The notes: generated by a model not told the origin, from the sequence alone. DNA of 31,414 nucleotides from Bacteroides sp. UBA7335 (GCA_002471185.1 DKPL01000007.1:1-31414), one strand, 5' to 3'. Positions 7,415-14,761 are shown, counted from the stretch's first letter. Program-made: numbers and translations.

Positions 7415-8641
7415 ATGATAACAAGAACAACTCTTTTATTTTTATTTAGTTTACTGTCTTTATGCGGATATGCACAAACTACTAAAACAGTCCGTATTAG
7501 TGTCACCAACTCTTCATCTAACAATAAAGTTGACTACCCGATTGTACTCAATTTAAAAGACTTAAATCTCGGATTCGTACCTAAATCGGCTGTAGTGATG
7601 AGTGGTAATACTGAGATACCTTCACAACTAGACGATTTAACAGCTGACCGCAAGGCCGATGAATTGGCTTTTGTCGCTGATATTTCTTCGAGAGGAAAGC
7701 GTAACTTCGATATAACATTTTCTACTCAGAAAAAAGAACAAGAATACCCTTCTCGTGTATATGCCGAGATGTTGGTGAGTGATAAAAAAGGCAAGCATGT
7801 CCCTGTGCGTTCTGTCACTATTCCGGGTACTAGTAACATTTACAACCAAATGCATCATCATGGTCCTGCTTTTGAATCTGAACTGGTGGCTTATCGTTTA
7901 TACTTCGATCAAAAACAGACAGTTGATATTTACGGTAAATTTAATAAAGGATTTGAAATAGAAGAATCTCAGTTCTACCCAACCGACGAACAATTAGCTC
8001 GTGGTTTTGGAGACGATGTGTTGCGTGTGAGCGGTAGTTGTGGAGTAGGAGGGTTTAAAGGTTGGAATGGTTCAAAAGCCATTCATATTGATCCTGTACA
8101 AGAAAGAACCATGCGTATTTTAGCTTATGGTCCGGTTCGCTCTATTGTAGAGCTTGAAGTGAATGGCTGGAACTATCAAGATAAGGAAATTGATTTAACG
8201 ACTCGTTATACGCTATATGCCGGACACCGCGATGTACAAGCCGAGGTGTTTTTTAGTGAACCCTTGCAAGATGAAGTTTTTGCTACCGGAATACAAGATG
8301 TAAAGGGTTCTGTATCTTATTCTGACCACAATGGGTTGGTAGGGTGTTGGGGAACCGACTGGCCGGTTAATGACACTGTGAAATATGCCAAAGAGACAGT
8401 AGGGTTAGCTACCTATGTGCCACAAAAGTATGTGGTTAAGGAGGCTAAAGATAAACCCAACTATCTATACCTTGTTTCGCCTAAAGGTGGTAACTATATT
8501 AAATATTATACAACCTTTACTTCTAAGAAAGAGAAATTTGGTTATGGAACTTCTGAGGCATGGTTTAAACATATTACTGCCTGGCGCAAAGATATTGAGA
8601 CCCCATGTGTAGTAGAAGTTGTAAAAAGCAATAATAAATAG
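7415..8641 (+). CDS. Secreted DUF4861-family protein
   Basis: A 408-residue exported protein with a cleavable signal peptide (MITRTTLLFLF to GYA, cut before Q21). The sequence fits the DUF4861 family, known from Bacteroidetes pectin and plant-polysaccharide loci. The best-conserved-looking stretch is MHHHGP (146-151), then E154, AYRLYFD (159-165) and DIYGK (171-175). A cluster of histidines plus acidic residues in a predicted beta-rich fold suggests a carbohydrate-active or binding role. No established catalytic mechanism was recalled, so I give no enzyme name. It sits between GH28 and a small secreted carbohydrate-binding-like protein, in its own transcription unit. The family call is from recognition of the sequence pattern, not a search. 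Confidence 0.75.
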   Translation: MITRTTLLFLFSLLSLCGYAQTTKTVRISVTNSSSNNKVDYPIVLNLKDLNLGFVPKSAVVMSGNTEIPSQLDDLTADRKADELAFVADISSRGKRNFDITFSTQKKEQEYPSRVYAEMLVSDKKGKHVPVRSVTIPGTSNIYNQMHHHGPAFESELVAYRLYFDQKQTVDIYGKFNKGFEIEESQFYPTDEQLARGFGDDVLRVSGSCGVGGFKGWNGSKAIHIDPVQERTMRILAYGPVRSIVELEVNGWNYQDKEIDLTTRYTLYAGHRDVQAEVFFSEPLQDEVFATGIQDVKGSVSYSDHNGLVGCWGTDWPVNDTVKYAKETVGLATYVPQKYVVKEAKDKPNYLYLVSPKGGNYIKYYTTFTSKKEKFGYGTSEAWFKHITAWRKDIETPCVVEVVKSNNK

Positions 8642-8650
8642 TTGTTAATA

Positions 8651-8713
8651 ACAAAAAATACACTTCCTAAAACAATAATTACCCACACAGTACTGTGTGG
8701 GTTTTTATTTTTG
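8651..8713 (+). promoter_or_regulatory. Promoter of the 227-aa secreted protein, with shared 55-nt motif
   Basis: ACAAAAAATACAC (8651-8663) is identical over 13 bases to the block upstream of GH28 and lies exactly 55 nt before the -7 element TATTTTTG (8706-8713). Half-sites TACAC (8659) and TACCC (8680) are 21 bp apart. The -7 element is built into the T-run of the preceding terminator. Confidence 0.55.
8681..8712 (+). terminator. Terminator of the DUF4861 gene
   Basis: ACCCACACAG and CTGTGTGGGT (8681-8702) are exact reverse complements around a TA centre, followed by TTTTATTTTT. The hairpin overlaps the promoter of the next gene. Confidence 0.85.
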
Positions 8714-8756
8714 TAATACTATTGAAAACATTATTAACTTTTAATTATTTATTATT

Positions 8757-9440
8757 ATGATGAAACAATTACTTTTAATTAGCGCTTTTATTGGCGCAGC
8801 TATCTCTGTAAATGCTCAAACTTATGCTGTGGCTGATGGCGAAACAATTACTTCCACTACTACAATTACTTCTGTTCCAGATGTAACTTTATCTTTTGGT
8901 GAAGACACCTATACGGTGAAAGCTGATGCTACAATCAATGAGGGAGCAGTTTATCATCACTATGTTTCGGGCGGTATTAATCCGGTTGATGGCAATGGAA
9001 CTGCTTTTGATAAAGCAGGTGCTACCACTCCTGTTAAGGGGTCTTTATTTGCAATGAAAGTTGAGAAAGATGGTAATATGGAAATTGCAGTAGTATTAAA
9101 TGCTTCAAAGAAATATTATATCTTAGAAGATGGAGTGGCTTTAGAAGACTTTAATGGATTTACTGTTGCTGATAAGTATTACGGAACTTATTCTTTCCCT
9201 GTAAAAGCAGGTAAAACCTATACTACTTTTTGCACAGGTTCTAAATTAGGCTTTTATGGATTTACTTATACTCCAACAGGAACAGGTATTCAAGATTCAA
9301 CTATCGAAAAAGAGGTAATCTCTACTGAGTACTTCAATGTAGTAGGAGTTAGAACTAATCAAGCTGAAAAAGGTTTGAATATGGTAAAACGCACCATGAG
9401 TGATGGCACTGTAAAGGTTGAAAAACTATATGTTCGTTAA
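8757..9440 (+). CDS. Small secreted carbohydrate-binding-like protein of unknown function
   Basis: A 227-residue exported protein with a signal peptide ending VNA-QT near residue 21. The middle (about 60-180) is beta-rich with glycine and aromatic residues (KYYILEDGVALEDFNG, KLGFYGFTY). It resembles an accessory module that I associate with Bacteroidales beta-helix pectate lyases, here without any catalytic domain. The last ~35 residues (EYFNVVGVRTNQAEKGLN onward, ending KVEKLYVR) look like the short C-terminal Bacteroidetes domain of the YFNxxGxxV...KGxxxVK type. A stand-alone glycan-binding role is inferred from neighbours and composition only. It has its own terminator, and its promoter shares the locus-wide motif. 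Confidence 0.65.
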   Translation: MMKQLLLISAFIGAAISVNAQTYAVADGETITSTTTITSVPDVTLSFGEDTYTVKADATINEGAVYHHYVSGGINPVDGNGTAFDKAGATTPVKGSLFAMKVEKDGNMEIAVVLNASKKYYILEDGVALEDFNGFTVADKYYGTYSFPVKAGKTYTTFCTGSKLGFYGFTYTPTGTGIQDSTIEKEVISTEYFNVVGVRTNQAEKGLNMVKRTMSDGTVKVEKLYVR

Positions 9441-9469
9441 CCTATCAGATTTTTAAAGATATTCATAAG

Positions 9470-9506
9470 AGTGGGATTGCTCCTGGAGCAGTTCCACTTT
9501 TTTTTT
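9470..9506 (+). terminator. Terminator of the 227-aa protein gene
   Basis: AGTGG pairs with CCACT and the inner TGCTCC with GGAGCA. A run of T/A-rich bases with eight or more T follows from 9498. Confidence 0.8.
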
Positions 9507-9516
9507 ATTCAATTAT

Positions 9517-9592
9517 TCCACCTTTTTATTTAATTAATCCACACCTTTACCCGATAAATCAACCTACTACTGGGTGTGAATATCTATCTTTG
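9517..9592 (+). promoter_or_regulatory. GH43 promoter with three 21-bp-spaced half-sites
   Basis: The -7 element TATCTTTG is at 9585-9592. TCCAC occurs at 9517 and 9538 and TCAAC at 9559, each 21 bp apart. The last two fall at -47 and -26 from the -7 box, the same positions as in the GH28 and susC promoters. The repeats sit within an imperfect tandem duplication of about 22 bp (9505-9548). No -33 TTTG is present. Confidence 0.6.
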
Positions 9593-9632
9593 TCGTAGTG
9601 AAAATCAACAAATTAATCATAAAACACAATCC

Positions 9633-11318
9633 ATGAAAAATTTATTTAAAGCATTAGGTATAAGCCTACTACTTGTCTCTGGTTCAGCGATTGCGCAAAA
9701 CAACTATGTGTCTGATGTATGGGTGGCCGATCAAGGCGATGGTACATTTAAAAACCCCATTCTTTATGCCGATTATTCTGACCCCGATGCTTGTAGAGTA
9801 GGAGACGACTTCTACATGACTTCATCAAGCTTTGGATGTCTTCCGGGCTTGCAGATATTGCATTCAAAAGACTTAGTAAACTGGACTATTATTGGTGCTG
9901 CTGTTCCTAACGCATTGCCTCCTGTTGTCACTCCCGAACGTCCTGAACATGGCAATCGTGTATGGGCACCGGCTATTCGTCATCACAATGGTGAGTTTTA
10001 TATCTTTTGGGGCGATCCGGATCAAGGCGCTTTTATGGTTAAAGCAAAAGATCCAAAAGGTCCTTGGAGCGAACCCGTATTGGTGAAAGCAGGCAAAGGC
10101 ATTATTGATACCTGCCCGTTGTGGGATGAAGATGGCAAAGTCTATATGGTACATGCTTATGCAGGTAGTCGTGCCGGTATCAAAAGCATCATTTCAATTT
10201 GCGAGTTGAATGAAGATGCTACCAAAGCCATTACACCTTCACGTATTATTTTCGACGGTCACGAGGCACACGAAACTTGCGAAGGTCCTAAGTTCTACAA
10301 AAAGAACGGTTATTACTACATATTCCATCCGGCAGGAGGTGTACCAACAGGCTGGCAAGTAGTGCTTCGTTCTAAAAACGTTTACGGTCCTTACGAGTGG
10401 AAAACCGTGTTGGCTCAAGGTAACACTCCTATTAATGGTCCTCACCAAGGCGCTTGGGTAGATACTCCAACCGGCGAAGACTGGTTTATGCATTTTCAAG
10501 ATGTGGGTGCTTACGGTCGCATCGTACATCTGCAGCCTATGACATGGGTTGATGGTTGGCCTGTGATTGGTATTGATAAAGATGGAGATGGTTGTGGTGA
10601 ACCAGTATTGACTTACAAAAAGCCAAATGTAGGTCAAACTTACCCAATCTCTACCCCACAAGAAAGTGATGAGTTTGACGGATTAACTATATCTCCACAG
10701 TGGCAATGGCATGCAAACTTAAACGAAACATGGTCGTATTGTGCTGCCGATAAAGGCTTTCTACGCCTTTACTCTTACCCTGTTGTGGCCGACTACAAGA
10801 ACCTTTGGGATGTTGCTAATCTTTTATTGCAAAAAACTCCATCAGATAATTTCACAGCTACGATGAAGTTGACATTCAGTCCAACCAAAAAGTATGTGGG
10901 TGAGCGCACCGGTTTAGTTGTGATGGGTATGGATTATGCAGGTCTAATCCTTGAAAATACAGAAACCGGTTTGGTGCTTTCACAAGTTACTTGCAATAAG
11001 GCTGATAAAGGAAATCCTGAAGTTGTAAACGAGACTCTTTCGTTGAAAGATAATACTATCTATTTGCGAGTGAAGTTTTCGTGCAATGGCGAAAAAATTT
11101 CGAAGAGCGAAGGTGGACACGACTTAAAAGTGATGTGTGAGTTCAGCTATAGCTTTAACGGCAAGAAATATGTAGCCATGGGCAAACCTTTCCAAGCAAA
11201 AGAAGGCAAATGGATTGGAGCTAAAGTAGGTACATTCTGCACACGTCCCGGTATTAAAACCAACGATGGTGGATGGGCTGATGTAGATTGGTTCCGTATC
11301 ACCAAGAATAAAAAATAA
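9633..11318 (+). CDS. GH43-family glycosidase with C-terminal concanavalin-like domain
   Basis: Probable alpha-L-arabinofuranosidase, beta-xylosidase or related exo-glycosidase, 561 residues. A signal peptide (MKNLFKALGI to IAQ) indicates export. The five-bladed propeller shows the GH43 triad: D50 in SDPD (general base), D in IIDTCPLWDEDG (pKa modulator) and E in CEGPKFY (general acid). From about residue 340 a beta-sandwich domain of the beta-xylosidase C-terminal type begins (ESDEFDG) and ends GGWADVDWFRI. An in-frame GTG upstream at 9576 lies before the -7 element and so cannot be the normal start; the ATG at 9633 fits the signal peptide. It probably trims side chains of pectin or arabinan; subfamily and sugar cannot be settled here. 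Confidence 0.92.
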   Translation: MKNLFKALGISLLLVSGSAIAQNNYVSDVWVADQGDGTFKNPILYADYSDPDACRVGDDFYMTSSSFGCLPGLQILHSKDLVNWTIIGAAVPNALPPVVTPERPEHGNRVWAPAIRHHNGEFYIFWGDPDQGAFMVKAKDPKGPWSEPVLVKAGKGIIDTCPLWDEDGKVYMVHAYAGSRAGIKSIISICELNEDATKAITPSRIIFDGHEAHETCEGPKFYKKNGYYYIFHPAGGVPTGWQVVLRSKNVYGPYEWKTVLAQGNTPINGPHQGAWVDTPTGEDWFMHFQDVGAYGRIVHLQPMTWVDGWPVIGIDKDGDGCGEPVLTYKKPNVGQTYPISTPQESDEFDGLTISPQWQWHANLNETWSYCAADKGFLRLYSYPVVADYKNLWDVANLLLQKTPSDNFTATMKLTFSPTKKYVGERTGLVVMGMDYAGLILENTETGLVLSQVTCNKADKGNPEVVNETLSLKDNTIYLRVKFSCNGEKISKSEGGHDLKVMCEFSYSFNGKKYVAMGKPFQAKEGKWIGAKVGTFCTRPGIKTNDGGWADVDWFRITKNKK

Positions 11319-11340
11319 TAGAGATAAAATACCATAAATT

Positions 11341-11387
11341 GAGAGTCGTAGGTTGAGCATTGGTCTTAATCTACGGCTCTCTTTTTT
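11341..11387 (+). terminator. Terminator of GH43 gene
   Basis: GAGAGTCGTAG (11341-11351) pairs with CTACGGCTCTC (11371-11381) with one G-T pair, followed by six T. Confidence 0.85.
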
Positions 11388-11431
11388 GTTTTCTACATAA
11401 ACCAATTCCGGTTGAAGGTTGTTCCATTTAG

Positions 11432-11492
11432 TTCCAAACCCTTGAAACTAAAGTTTCAAAGGCTCGGAGGCATACTTCCAAACCCTTGAAAC
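11432..11492. repeat. Pair of 17-bp direct repeats flanking a short palindrome
   Basis: TTCCAAACCCTTGAAAC occurs at 11432-11448 and 11476-11492, 44 bp apart. The first copy runs into a perfect inverted repeat, TTGAAACT-AA-AGTTTCAA (11442-11459). The element lies between the GH43 terminator and the next promoter. It may be a dispersed intergenic repeat. Confidence 0.7.
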
Positions 11493-11552
11493 CAATTGAA
11501 AAAGTAAGTAAAATTATCTCAGATGGTATGCACGCACTTGTTGTAGTTTACT

Positions 11553-11560
11553 TACTTTTG
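11553..11560 (+). promoter_or_regulatory. -7 element of the HAD phosphatase promoter
   Basis: TACTTTTG matches TAnnTTTG and lies 39 bases before the ATG. No clear -33 box. Confidence 0.45.
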
Positions 11561-11598
11561 CAAAATCAAGTATATAATTTAGATAAACAATAGGTATT

Positions 11599-12249
11599 AT
11601 GAAGAAGTTAGTAATATTCGATTTAGATGGCACATTGTTAAATACCATTGCCGATTTGGCAAATGCCACAAACTATGCATTAGAACAACTTGGATTCCCG
11701 ATGCACGAGATGGAAGAGTATCACATGATGGTAGGTAATGGCATCAACCGATTGTTGCAATTGGCATTGCCCGAAGAAGCTCGTACCGACGATAACCTTC
11801 AAGCCATGCGCTCTATGTTTGTGCCTTATTACAATGCACACAATGCCGATGCTAGTACTCCATACGATGGAATTCCGCATTTACTTGAGCAATTGCAACA
11901 GGCAGAGGTCAAAATGGGAGTAGCCTCTAACAAATATCAAGCAGCTACCGAAAAACTTGTAGCACACTATTTTCCCAACATCTCTTTTCTAAAAGTACTA
12001 GGACAACGTGAAGGGATAGCTCCTAAACCCGATCCGGATATCGTTAATGAAATAGTAGAAGCAGCCGGAGTGCAGAAGGCTGAGGTTTTGTATGTAGGAG
12101 ATTCGGGAGTAGATATGCAGACTGCCCTAAACGCAGCAGTGACAGCCTGCGGTGTGACTTGGGGATTTCGTCCACGTACCGACTTGGAGCAATTCTCGCC
12201 CAAATATATTGTAGACAATGTAGCTGAACTTCATCAGCTTTTATTCTAA
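11599..12249 (+). CDS. HAD-family hydrolase, phosphoglycolate phosphatase-like
   Basis: Cytosolic phosphatase of the HAD superfamily with a helical cap (subtype IA), 216 residues. Motif I is FDLDGTL (nucleophile D8, acid/base D10), motif II is in GVASNK, motif III is the lysine of KPDPD, and motif IV is YVGDSGVDM. The overall pattern is that of Gph-type phosphoglycolate phosphatases, but sugar-phosphate or pyrophosphate substrates are equally possible. It sits inside the pectin region in its own unit, so it may be a bystander or may clear a sugar-phosphate by-product. Its stop overlaps the convergent esterase stop by 9 bp. Confidence 0.85.
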   Translation: MKKLVIFDLDGTLLNTIADLANATNYALEQLGFPMHEMEEYHMMVGNGINRLLQLALPEEARTDDNLQAMRSMFVPYYNAHNADASTPYDGIPHLLEQLQQAEVKMGVASNKYQAATEKLVAHYFPNISFLKVLGQREGIAPKPDPDIVNEIVEAAGVQKAEVLYVGDSGVDMQTALNAAVTACGVTWGFRPRTDLEQFSPKYIVDNVAELHQLLF

Positions 12250-13149
12250 GATTTTAATTTCTTTCAACCAAGTCTCGGCTATGGTTGGCCACATACCCGT
12301 TGAACCAGGGTTGTTTCGAAGCGCAATGCTATGTCCTCCTTCAGGGAAAATATGCAATGCGCTTTTTTCTATATTAGCCTGCTTCAAAGCTGTGTAGTAT
12401 AAGATGCTGTTGAGTGCCGATACCGACTTATCGTTGGTGGCATGTATCAATAAAGCCGGTGGTGTTTGGGCATTAACCCTTTTATCACACGAGAAGCGAG
12501 TAAGTAGCTCTGCCGGTGCATCTTTACCCAGAAGATTCTCTCTGCTACCCTTGTGTGTGTGTTCGGTCATCGATATCACAGGCGAAATCAATATTGTAAA
12601 GTTGGGGCGAGCCGAAAGTGTATCTAGTGAGTCATTGCCTTTTCCCCAATCCTCATCGAATGTCGATACACAAGCCGATAAGTGTCCGCCGGCCGAACAG
12701 CCCATCACACCCACTTTATCGACATCGATGCCATACTCTTCGGCATGAGCGCGGATGTATCTCAATGCACGCTGTGCATCGGCCAGAGGAGCCTCGTAGC
12801 TCGTAATCACATCCACCGATTGTGGCATTCGATGGTTGAGCACAAAGGCCGTGAGCCCCATGGTGTTGAGCCATTTTGCCAATTGCCATCCACTGATTTG
12901 ATAAGCCAAGCGTGCATATCCCCCTCCGGGTATAATTAGCACTGCTCCATTTTTATTTTCAGCTTTTGAAGTTTCGAAAACATAAACTCCAGGATTTCCA
13001 ACTTGATATACCCGTTCGTTGGCTATACTATCTCTCATAGCAATACCTCTGCTATTGGGCATATTGTTATTCCAGATGTTTTTAAACTCTTGAGAGTTGG
13101 CGACTTGTATAAAAGTCGTAAAAAGTATGTAAATTATTATCTTTTTCAT
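12241..13149 (-). CDS. Secreted alpha/beta-hydrolase esterase, BD-FAE/acetylxylan esterase-like
   Basis: Probable carbohydrate acetyl esterase, 302 residues from the ATG at 13149 (a second in-frame ATG lies five codons earlier). A signal peptide (MKKIIIYILF to ANS) precedes the mature protein. The oxyanion loop is PGGGYAR (75-80), the nucleophile is S152 in GCSAGGHL, and the remaining triad members are D240 (HATNDKSV) and H273 (EGGHSIAL). The same family includes bifunctional deacetylase/feruloyl esterases. It lies back to back with the CE7 esterase, which supports deacetylation of pectin or xylan as the shared task. Substrate is inferred. Confidence 0.85.
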   Translation of the reverse strand: MKKIIIYILFTTFIQVANSQEFKNIWNNNMPNSRGIAMRDSIANERVYQVGNPGVYVFETSKAENKNGAVLIIPGGGYARLAYQISGWQLAKWLNTMGLTAFVLNHRMPQSVDVITSYEAPLADAQRALRYIRAHAEEYGIDVDKVGVMGCSAGGHLSACVSTFDEDWGKGNDSLDTLSARPNFTILISPVISMTEHTHKGSRENLLGKDAPAELLTRFSCDKRVNAQTPPALLIHATNDKSVSALNSILYYTALKQANIEKSALHIFPEGGHSIALRNNPGSTGMWPTIAETWLKEIKILE

Positions 13150-13184
13150 TTTACTATAAAACATTTATTAAAAGCACTCTAAAG

Positions 13185-13192
13185 CAAAAATA
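13185..13192 (-). promoter_or_regulatory. -7 element of the minus-strand esterase promoter
   Basis: Reads TATTTTTG on the minus strand, 36 bases before the ATG. TCCAC is present exactly 26 nt upstream of it (13218 reading down), as in the GH43 promoter, but the partner at -47 is only TCAGC. Confidence 0.4.
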
Positions 13193-13267
13193 ATGTGTAT
13201 ATTTCATTAAAATGTGGAATATTTGGTAGTAATAGCTGAAAAAATGACAAATTTGATTTGTACGTTA

Positions 13268-13297
13268 TTTGTAGTCAGAAAAACTCTTTTATATTTG
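13268..13297 (+). promoter_or_regulatory. Consensus Bacteroidetes promoter of the CE7 esterase
   Basis: TTTG (13268-13271), then 18 bp, then TATATTTG (13290-13297). This is the only promoter in the pectin region with both consensus boxes at near-normal spacing, so it may not need the activator inferred for the other genes. It starts 65 bases before the ATG. Confidence 0.65.
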
Positions 13298-13332
13298 TTC
13301 AACGATCCTAAATATTAATTTTATAGCTATAT

Positions 13333-14646
13333 ATGAAAGATAAAAAAACGTTCTGGCTTTTTTTATTATTGTTAATAAGTATTTCTAATCTCTGTTACTC
13401 ACAAAAAACGAATATTAAAGATTATGTGCGTATTGAGATAATTCCCAATCACGAAGATTGGACTTACCGTAATGGCGAAGAAGCTTCGTTTGAAATCCGT
13501 GTAGTACGTAATAATATACCTTTGAAAAACGTAGAGTTAAGCTATGAGGTCGGTCCCGAAAAGATGACTCCTACTCTGACCGGGAAAAGTATGCTCGAAA
13601 AAGGAGTTGTAAAAGTGAAAGCCGGAACGATGAAAAAACCGGGGTTCATGACCTGTACCGGCAAAGTTAAGGTAGATGGGGTGGATTACACCAACTATAT
13701 AAACATTGCTTTTAATCCAGACTTGATACAACCCACTACAACATTACCCAGTGATTTTGAGTCTTTCTGGACACATTCTATGGCTGAAGCGGCAAAAATC
13801 CCGATGAACCCTGTGATGACCTTATTGCCCGAACAGTGCACATCGTCTTACAATGTATATCACTTGCGTTTGCAACACTTTAAAAATGGGTCGTACCTTT
13901 ATGGGATACTATGTGTGCCAACAGCTCCCGGTAAGTATCCGGCTGTGCTGAGAGTACCTGGTGCAGGTGTAAAAAAGCAACCTGCCGAAAAAGTGTTAGC
14001 TGAAAAAGGCATGATAACTTTGGCCATTGGAATACATGGCATCCCCCAAACATTGCCAAACGACGTATATGCAAATCTGCAAAACGGTGTTTTAAACAAT
14101 TATGCATTCTATCATCTCGACGATAAAGATGAATATTATTATCGTAGAGTATATACGGGGTGTGTACGTGCTTTAGACTTTCTTGTTTCTATGCCCCAGT
14201 ACGATGGCCAAAATTTGGGTGTTATTGGTGGTAGCCAAGGTGGTGCGCTTGCGATGGTAGCTGCCGGACTCGACTCGAGAGTAAAAGCAGTAGTTGCTTA
14301 CTATCCTGCACTGTGCGACTTAACAGGATATTTGCACGGTCGTGCCGGTGGATGGCCCGGAATGTTTAACGAGAAAAATCAGAAACTAAATAATAAACCA
14401 GAAAAGGTCTCTACCTCACACTATTACGATGTGGTAAATTTTGCGCGATTCATCAAAGCTCCCGGATATTATTCGTGGGGATACAATGACCCAACTTGCC
14501 CTCCTACTTCTTACTATTCGGCTTACAATGTAATCGAAGCTCCCAAACAATTATTTGTAGCACAGTCTACCGGGCATTGGCGAACCAAAGAACAAGATTT
14601 ACTCACTATAAACTGGTTCTGTAATCAATTAAAACAAGAACAGTAA
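13333..14646 (+). CDS. CE7-family acetyl esterase (acetylxylan esterase/cephalosporin-C deacetylase type)
   Basis: Removes O-acetyl groups from plant polysaccharides or oligosaccharides. The 437-residue protein has a signal peptide (to CYSQ), an N-terminal beta-sandwich of about 100 residues (roughly 30-130, Ig-like), and an alpha/beta hydrolase domain. Catalytic residues are S301 in GGSQGG, D386 in YNDPTCPP and H415 in STGHW, all in CE7 context. CE7 enzymes usually act on short acetylated sugars. It is divergent from the other esterase and precedes susC by 154 bp with its own promoter. Confidence 0.9.
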   Translation: MKDKKTFWLFLLLLISISNLCYSQKTNIKDYVRIEIIPNHEDWTYRNGEEASFEIRVVRNNIPLKNVELSYEVGPEKMTPTLTGKSMLEKGVVKVKAGTMKKPGFMTCTGKVKVDGVDYTNYINIAFNPDLIQPTTTLPSDFESFWTHSMAEAAKIPMNPVMTLLPEQCTSSYNVYHLRLQHFKNGSYLYGILCVPTAPGKYPAVLRVPGAGVKKQPAEKVLAEKGMITLAIGIHGIPQTLPNDVYANLQNGVLNNYAFYHLDDKDEYYYRRVYTGCVRALDFLVSMPQYDGQNLGVIGGSQGGALAMVAAGLDSRVKAVVAYYPALCDLTGYLHGRAGGWPGMFNEKNQKLNNKPEKVSTSHYYDVVNFARFIKAPGYYSWGYNDPTCPPTSYYSAYNVIEAPKQLFVAQSTGHWRTKEQDLLTINWFCNQLKQEQ

Positions 14647-14657
14647 CTATCATAATA

Positions 14658-14720
14658 ACAAAAAGTGCAACCTAAAAAATAGTTTTTGCACATGATGGAC
14701 TTAACATCTGCCTAAATTTG
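14658..14720 (+). promoter_or_regulatory. susC promoter with two 21-bp-spaced half-sites
   Basis: The -7 element TAAATTTG is at 14713-14720. ACAAAAAGTGCAA starts exactly 55 nt upstream, and TGCA-type half-sites at 14666 (TGCAA) and 14687 (TGCAC) are 21 bp apart. GTGCAA (14665-14670) and TTGCAC (14686-14691) also form an inverted repeat. No TTTG lies at the normal -33 distance. Confidence 0.6.
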
Positions 14721-14741
14721 CGGTCGATGAAAACTATTATG

Positions 14742-14761
14742 TCGTGTTGTGTTTAACACGA
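14742..14761 (+). promoter_or_regulatory. Small hairpin in susC leader
   Basis: TCGTGTT and AACACGA form a perfect 7-bp stem with a 6-nt loop, within the predicted 5' untranslated region and 39 bases before the ATG. No U-tract follows. Confidence 0.4.

Noticed and set aside
9493..9497. A fourth TCCAC half-site upstream of GH43
   Set aside because: It is 24 bp rather than 21 bp from the next copy and belongs to the terminator stem of the preceding gene.
9576..9632. GTG start for a longer GH43 protein
   Set aside because: The -7 element at 9585-9592 is downstream of it, and the extension would bury the signal peptide.
11432..11492. CRISPR-like pair of direct repeats
   Set aside because: Only two copies, repeats of 17 bp, no further array and no cas genes nearby.
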